Of a stretch of DNA of 64,000 nt, positions 61,901 to 64,000 are shown piece by piece. Location: positions 98,749,897-98,813,896 of the forward strand of contig NC_081407.1 in NCBI RefSeq assembly GCF_030272615.1, written 5' to 3'. This DNA comes from Cryptomeria japonica. Lineage: Eukaryota; Streptophyta; Pinopsida; Cupressales; Cupressaceae. Positions within the stretch are counted from its first letter, which is position 1, and the number at the start of each line of letters is the position of its first letter. The notes under the pieces were generated by a model. It was not told where the DNA came from and did not search any database. It saw nothing but the letters and a program-made list of their open reading frames with translations. A program made the translations under genes and the position numbers.

Positions 61901-62979
61901 TGAGAAGTTTGTGAGGGTATATCCTTGAAAATAGAATGTGCAACAAAATCCTCAAAGTTGAATGAGAAATCATCCTGATATTTGCATGTAAATTTTATTT
62001 ATCATTGGTTTTAGAGCATCTCTAATGCATCGTCTCTGATGATTGTTGCCATGGGGCATCTTGATATTTATTTTAACTAATATGTATGGCTAAAATGAGC
62101 ATTAGATTAAAGTAATTTGTTAATCTCTTTTTTGACTCATGTGCTTTATTTGTGTGCTTTGTAAGTGAGGAGCTTAAATTTTGGAAAAGTTTTAAGTTGT
62201 ATTTTTGTGAGAGAAGATGTTTTCTGCTCATAAGTTTCTATATTCTAACTCTAGTCTGAGATTTTCCTAGATTTTCATAACTTATCATGGTAATTTGAAA
62301 ATGTCTTTATCTTTTGATTTGCTGAAAATTTTCGGATACAGATAGTTGCCTTTATGGTATGTAGTACTGCGGAGGTCAATATCTTGTCAAATTAAGTTTG
62401 AGAATATGAAAGATTGAAGCAGCCATGTCTTTCTTACTATTATTTTTTAAATTTCCTGTCTCCAGAGCAGTCGAGGCTTTTGCACTCATTCTAATAGTTT
62501 TTAGGAGGGAATAAATATGTAAACCAAATTTGTTAATAGTCCAAGGATAAACTATTCTAGCATTGATAACTGTCAGAAATAGCTTTTAAACAAATATACT
62601 TTTATTATACGCTTACAGTTTCACTTATGTTTGTAGGCTATGGTGGATGTTGCTAGAGAAGTTGGGGCAGATGCAGTTGCACATGGATGCACAGGAAAAG
62701 GAAACGATCAGGTTTGGTTCTATAGGTTTTTGGTTTTAAGAATTGCTGGCGTTTCATATATAAGCTAAATTGAAGTGTTGTATTCTACTGCAGGTTCGGT
62801 TTGAGTTAACTTTCTTTGCACTAAATCCAATGCTGAATGTTGTGGCACCTTGGCGTGAGTGGGATATAAAAGGAAGAGAAGATGCCATTGAGTATGCTAA
62901 AAGACATAGAGTTCCTGTTCCAGTAACTAAGAAATCAATTTACAGCAGAGATCGAAACCTATGGCATCTTAGTCATGAG
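46831..62979 (+). CDS. Argininosuccinate synthase, plastid precursor, 5' part (8 coding exons)
   Basis: The enzyme condenses citrulline with aspartate using ATP to make argininosuccinate, the penultimate step of arginine synthesis, in plastids. Coding exons are 46831-46951, 56003-56058, 56192-56273, 57498-57636, 59241-59289, 61008-61190, 62637-62711 and 62794-62979. They sum to 891 bases (297 codons) with consistent phases and GT-AG introns. Residues 1-~105 are Ser/Lys-rich and fit a transit peptide plus linker. The ATP-pyrophosphatase motif AYSGGLDTS is at 118-126. [47 protein letters not shown] and [19 protein letters not shown] follow. Plant family members are ~490 residues, so ~190 residues lie past the window. 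No stops or frameshifts, so probably functional. Introns 2 and 9 carry transposons. Confidence 0.96.
47315..47996 (-). repeat. LTR-like direct repeat, left copy
   Basis: Matches 50445-51147 closely, from ACTTTTAT.TGAATCTTTA to CTATAATATCTTCAACA. It contains the hairpin at 47908-47945. Confidence 0.88.
48183..48655. repeat. 42-bp tandem array, about 10 units, open in one frame
   Basis: The unit is about ATATCACCTCACATGATATC then AACCATTATGGCATATCCATAG, 42 bases. The plus-strand frame 48209-48655 stays open through all units and repeats [14 protein letters not shown] with small changes. I regard this as a satellite whose period is a multiple of three, not a gene. Each unit contains a GATATC...GATATC pair. 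The element at the window end (63930-64000) has the start of the same array. Confidence 0.9.
50445..51147 (-). repeat. LTR-like direct repeat, right copy
   Basis: Partner of 47315-47996, with a ~20-bp extra segment near 50584-50610. Beyond its end at 51147 a copia integrase fragment starts, cut off at this point. Confidence 0.88.
51148..51760 (-). pseudogene. Copia gag-pre-integrase and integrase fragment in intron 2
   Basis: Minus-strand frames match a copia polyprotein: [20 protein letters not shown] near 51730 (zinc-region His motif), then IYSD, then [51 protein letters not shown] near 51350-51510 (integrase core), then RQFNPIHL near 51280. The VDD and HSD-like acidic positions remain. 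It is frameshifted and truncated at 51147 by the LTR-like element. It probably belongs with the primer site at 53794 and the LTR that starts at 53807. Confidence 0.75.
52140..53760. repeat. Degenerate satellite-like array
   Basis: Many imperfect units of ~25-35 bp built on ATGAATACACATAAGGCATGA and AAGCATACAC themes. A 617-bp MITE-like insertion interrupts it. It occupies the place where gag of the copia remnant would be expected. The short minus-strand frames rich in Cys, Tyr and His are array by-products. Confidence 0.7.
52478..53094. mobile_element. MITE-like insertion, 617 bp
   Basis: The array sequence is interrupted between two copies of GTAAAAC (52471-52477 and 53095-53101), consistent with a 7-8 bp target duplication. 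Inside are inverted repeats built on GTATCCGATAC/GTATCGGATAC: 53014-53080 and, in a second block, 52535-52567. There is no coding frame. The termini have only a weak inverted repeat, so the superfamily (hAT would give 8 bp) is uncertain. Confidence 0.5.
53794..53805 (-). promoter_or_regulatory. Primer binding site, initiator tRNA-Met (copia remnant in intron 2)
   Basis: The minus strand reads TGGTATCAGAGC, immediately beside the probable LTR edge CACTTGTAATGTCCC. Confidence 0.8.
53807..55317 (-). repeat. Possible 5' LTR of the intron-2 copia remnant
   Basis: Starts TGTAATGTCCC next to the primer site. A plausible outer end is GGAACATGACA at 55317, giving TGTCATGTTCC as the minus-strand start. 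No partner LTR was aligned, so the outer end is a guess. Confidence 0.4.
55318..56002 (+). other. End of intron 2
   Basis: AT-rich intron sequence leading to the acceptor TTCTACAG at 56002. No exon or element recognised. Confidence 0.5.
56003..56058 (+). CDS. Exon 3: transit/linker region
   Basis: Acceptor TTCTACAG, donor AAC|GTGAGT. It encodes [19 protein letters not shown] when joined in phase 1 to exon 2. The region is not conserved between species, so its support comes from splice sites and phase. Confidence 0.85.
56192..56273 (+). CDS. Exon 4: linker region
   Basis: Acceptor ATCTAG, donor CAG|GTGAAG. It encodes [20 protein letters not shown] and SKVSQIP, ending in phase 1. The preceding intron is only 133 bp. 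Confidence 0.85.
57498..57636 (+). CDS. Exon 5: ATP-binding motif exon
   Basis: Acceptor TTGTAG, donor GAG|GTTTGT. It encodes the start of the mature enzyme, including [20 protein letters not shown], the nucleotide-binding loop of argininosuccinate synthases. It ends in phase 2. Confidence 0.96.
57637..59240 (+). other. Intron 5
   Basis: 1604 bp with GT-AG ends and no recognised element. The 116-codon frame at 57670-58020 starts 34 bases into the intron, has no known motif, and I treat it as chance. Confidence 0.7.
59241..59289 (+). CDS. Exon 6: 49-bp mini exon
   Basis: Acceptor TTTGCAG, donor CAG|GTATGC. It encodes [16 protein letters not shown] after the split Arg codon, a strongly conserved strand next to the nucleotide pocket. 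Confidence 0.96.
59290..61007 (+). other. Intron 6
   Basis: 1718 bp with GT-AG ends. A short ATCTGACAATA motif recurs at 60798 and 60890. No exon or element recognised. Confidence 0.7.
61008..61190 (+). CDS. Exon 7
   Basis: Acceptor TTTGAAG, donor AAG|GTCAGT. It encodes 61 residues including [20 protein letters not shown] and [20 protein letters not shown], the citrulline-side conserved block. Confidence 0.96.
61478..61651 (+). repeat. 86-bp tandem duplication in intron 7
   Basis: Two copies, starting at 61478 and 61564, each AAAGTTTGGTCTTTTCATTT then GTCTT and ending in GATGG.TCAACT. Only a few differences, so fairly recent. Confidence 0.9.
62637..62711 (+). CDS. Exon 8
   Basis: Acceptor TTGTAG, donor CAG|GTTTGG. 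It encodes 25 residues, [20 protein letters not shown] followed by KGNDQ. The [11 protein letters not shown] motif contacts aspartate and ATP in the family. Confidence 0.96.
62794..62979 (+). CDS. Exon 9, last exon in the window
   Basis: Acceptor CTGCAG after an 82-bp intron, donor GAG|GTGATA. It encodes 62 residues from [20 protein letters not shown] to [15 protein letters not shown]. The next expected exon (family sequence continues GD-LEDP) does not occur before 64000. Confidence 0.96.
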
Positions 62980-63199
62980 GTGATATGAATTTCTTTCCTC
63001 TTGTTTTTCTGTGAGGTGCTTGCAAAGAGTTGTAGCTTCACTTAGGCTTACTAATCTGTATAACTGTATTTATACGAACATGTGCATTGAGTGTTAAATT
63101 TAGTGATCAGATTATAATTTAAAAATTGTTTGTCTATGAACAAGTTTCTCCTCTTAGAATGGAACCTATACAGTTCTAACTTATGAGTTTAATCTTTCT

Positions 63200-64000
63200 T
63201 AATGAGGATCTGCAGTACCTAGATGAACCACGACAGAAGAGGGAGAATTCAATTGATTGATGACTGTGTAAGACAATGACAGAGGTCATGAACTGCTGTT
63301 GATTCTGGACAGTTCGAATATGAGAAAGTGGGACAGAATTATTAACCTTCGATCTTCTGCACTTGTTTTTTCTGTTAGAATAGAGGGAGAGATTGAACAG
63401 AGATATGTAGTATAATATCCAATCCAACCAACATGTCTCTCTAACCATCACTACTCTCCCTTAGAATTGGTTAGAGATAAACACGTCTAACTTAACTATC
63501 ACGACTCTCCATAAACATGTCTAAAAGACAGGTTTAGATAATACGGATCAATCAAGGAATCAGACTAATATAAATTGAATTATAGAATCGGTTAATATAC
63601 ATTTGAGTATAAGATCAAACTGATTTAATCGATTCATAGAATCGAACTAACAGTAACCATATGTTGATTGATTCATACACTAATCCATCTGTTTATATTT
63701 AATCAATTCATAAATCGTATTATAATTAAATATTATTTAATCTTAACAATATAACATTCATTTGTAAACTAAGTTGTCTAAGGCTGATTAGGCCAATTAG
63801 ACAACTTAGTTTACACTATCAGATCAGATTACTGACTGATGCTAATCTTCAACACTCCCTCTTAGCTAGGGAGGTAATCTACTCAAGATCTAAGTCACAA
63901 ACTTATCACTTCACTGTGATAACAAACAACATGGAATATCCATAGACATTACCTCATGTGATGTCCATCATTATGGCTTATCCACATATATCACCTCACA
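63200..64000 (-). mobile_element. Second copy of the intron-2 LTR-like family, in intron 9, runs off the window
   Basis: The minus-strand LTR start TGTTGAAGATTAGC lies at 63854. The purine tract CTAGCTAAGAGGGAG is on its 5' side, and the 42-bp-type array begins at ~63930, as in the intron-2 element. The LTR contains a 17-bp perfect hairpin (63764-63814) in the place of the intron-2 LTR hairpin. Its far edge, near 63200, is not resolved. Confidence 0.6.

Overview
This window looks like plant nuclear DNA, most likely from a large repeat-rich genome such as a gymnosperm; the species is an inference. It is AT-rich, and the first ~43 kb hold no intact host gene, only nested and decayed transposable elements. 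The host gene is the 5' two thirds of a plastid argininosuccinate synthase gene on the + strand (promoter near 43.5 kb, ATG at 46831). Eight coding exons run to 62979 and encode 297 residues; the rest lies beyond the window.

Layout. 0-1.3 kb: AT-rich sequence with a 36-bp tandem array. 1.3-17.5 kb: an old minus-strand copy of a very long LTR (family L, copy B), broken by three later insertions: a 5'-truncated LINE (1928-3738, 11-bp target duplication), a solo L LTR (copy A, 4014-7510, TATAC duplication) and a Ty1/copia element (8264-16589, CTTTT duplication). The copia element itself carries a small retroposed gene fragment in one LTR and a solo LTR in pol. 17.5-19.7 kb: decayed hAT-like transposase with an internal 321-bp tandem duplication. 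22-27.1 kb: decayed minus-strand Helitron/Helentron-type Rep-helicase remnant with PIF1 motifs. 27.25-30.4 kb: LTR, primer binding site and leader of a second LTR family. 30.4-35.3 kb: third long L LTR (copy C) followed by a tRNA-Met primer site and a broken gypsy protease/RT region that lacks gag. 37.6-40 kb: direct repeats flanking a minus-strand LTR with a primer site. 40-43.5 kb: gene-upstream DNA that includes a diverged duplicate of the argininosuccinate synthase leader. 43.5-64 kb: the gene itself, whose ~9-kb intron 2 and intron 9 hold LTR elements of one family, a copia integrase fragment, satellite-like arrays and a MITE-like insertion.

The gene encodes the enzyme that joins citrulline and aspartate in arginine synthesis; its N-terminus looks like a plastid transit peptide. 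The most unusual signal is not a protein. The 3' third of the long L LTR, present in copies A and C, is packed with small hairpins, including an array of ~8 units of 20-22 nt whose stems differ between units by compensating base pairs. A second covarying hairpin sits near the LTR edge of the intron elements. Coordinates of exons and target duplications were read directly; identities of decayed elements rest on recognised motifs and were not searched.
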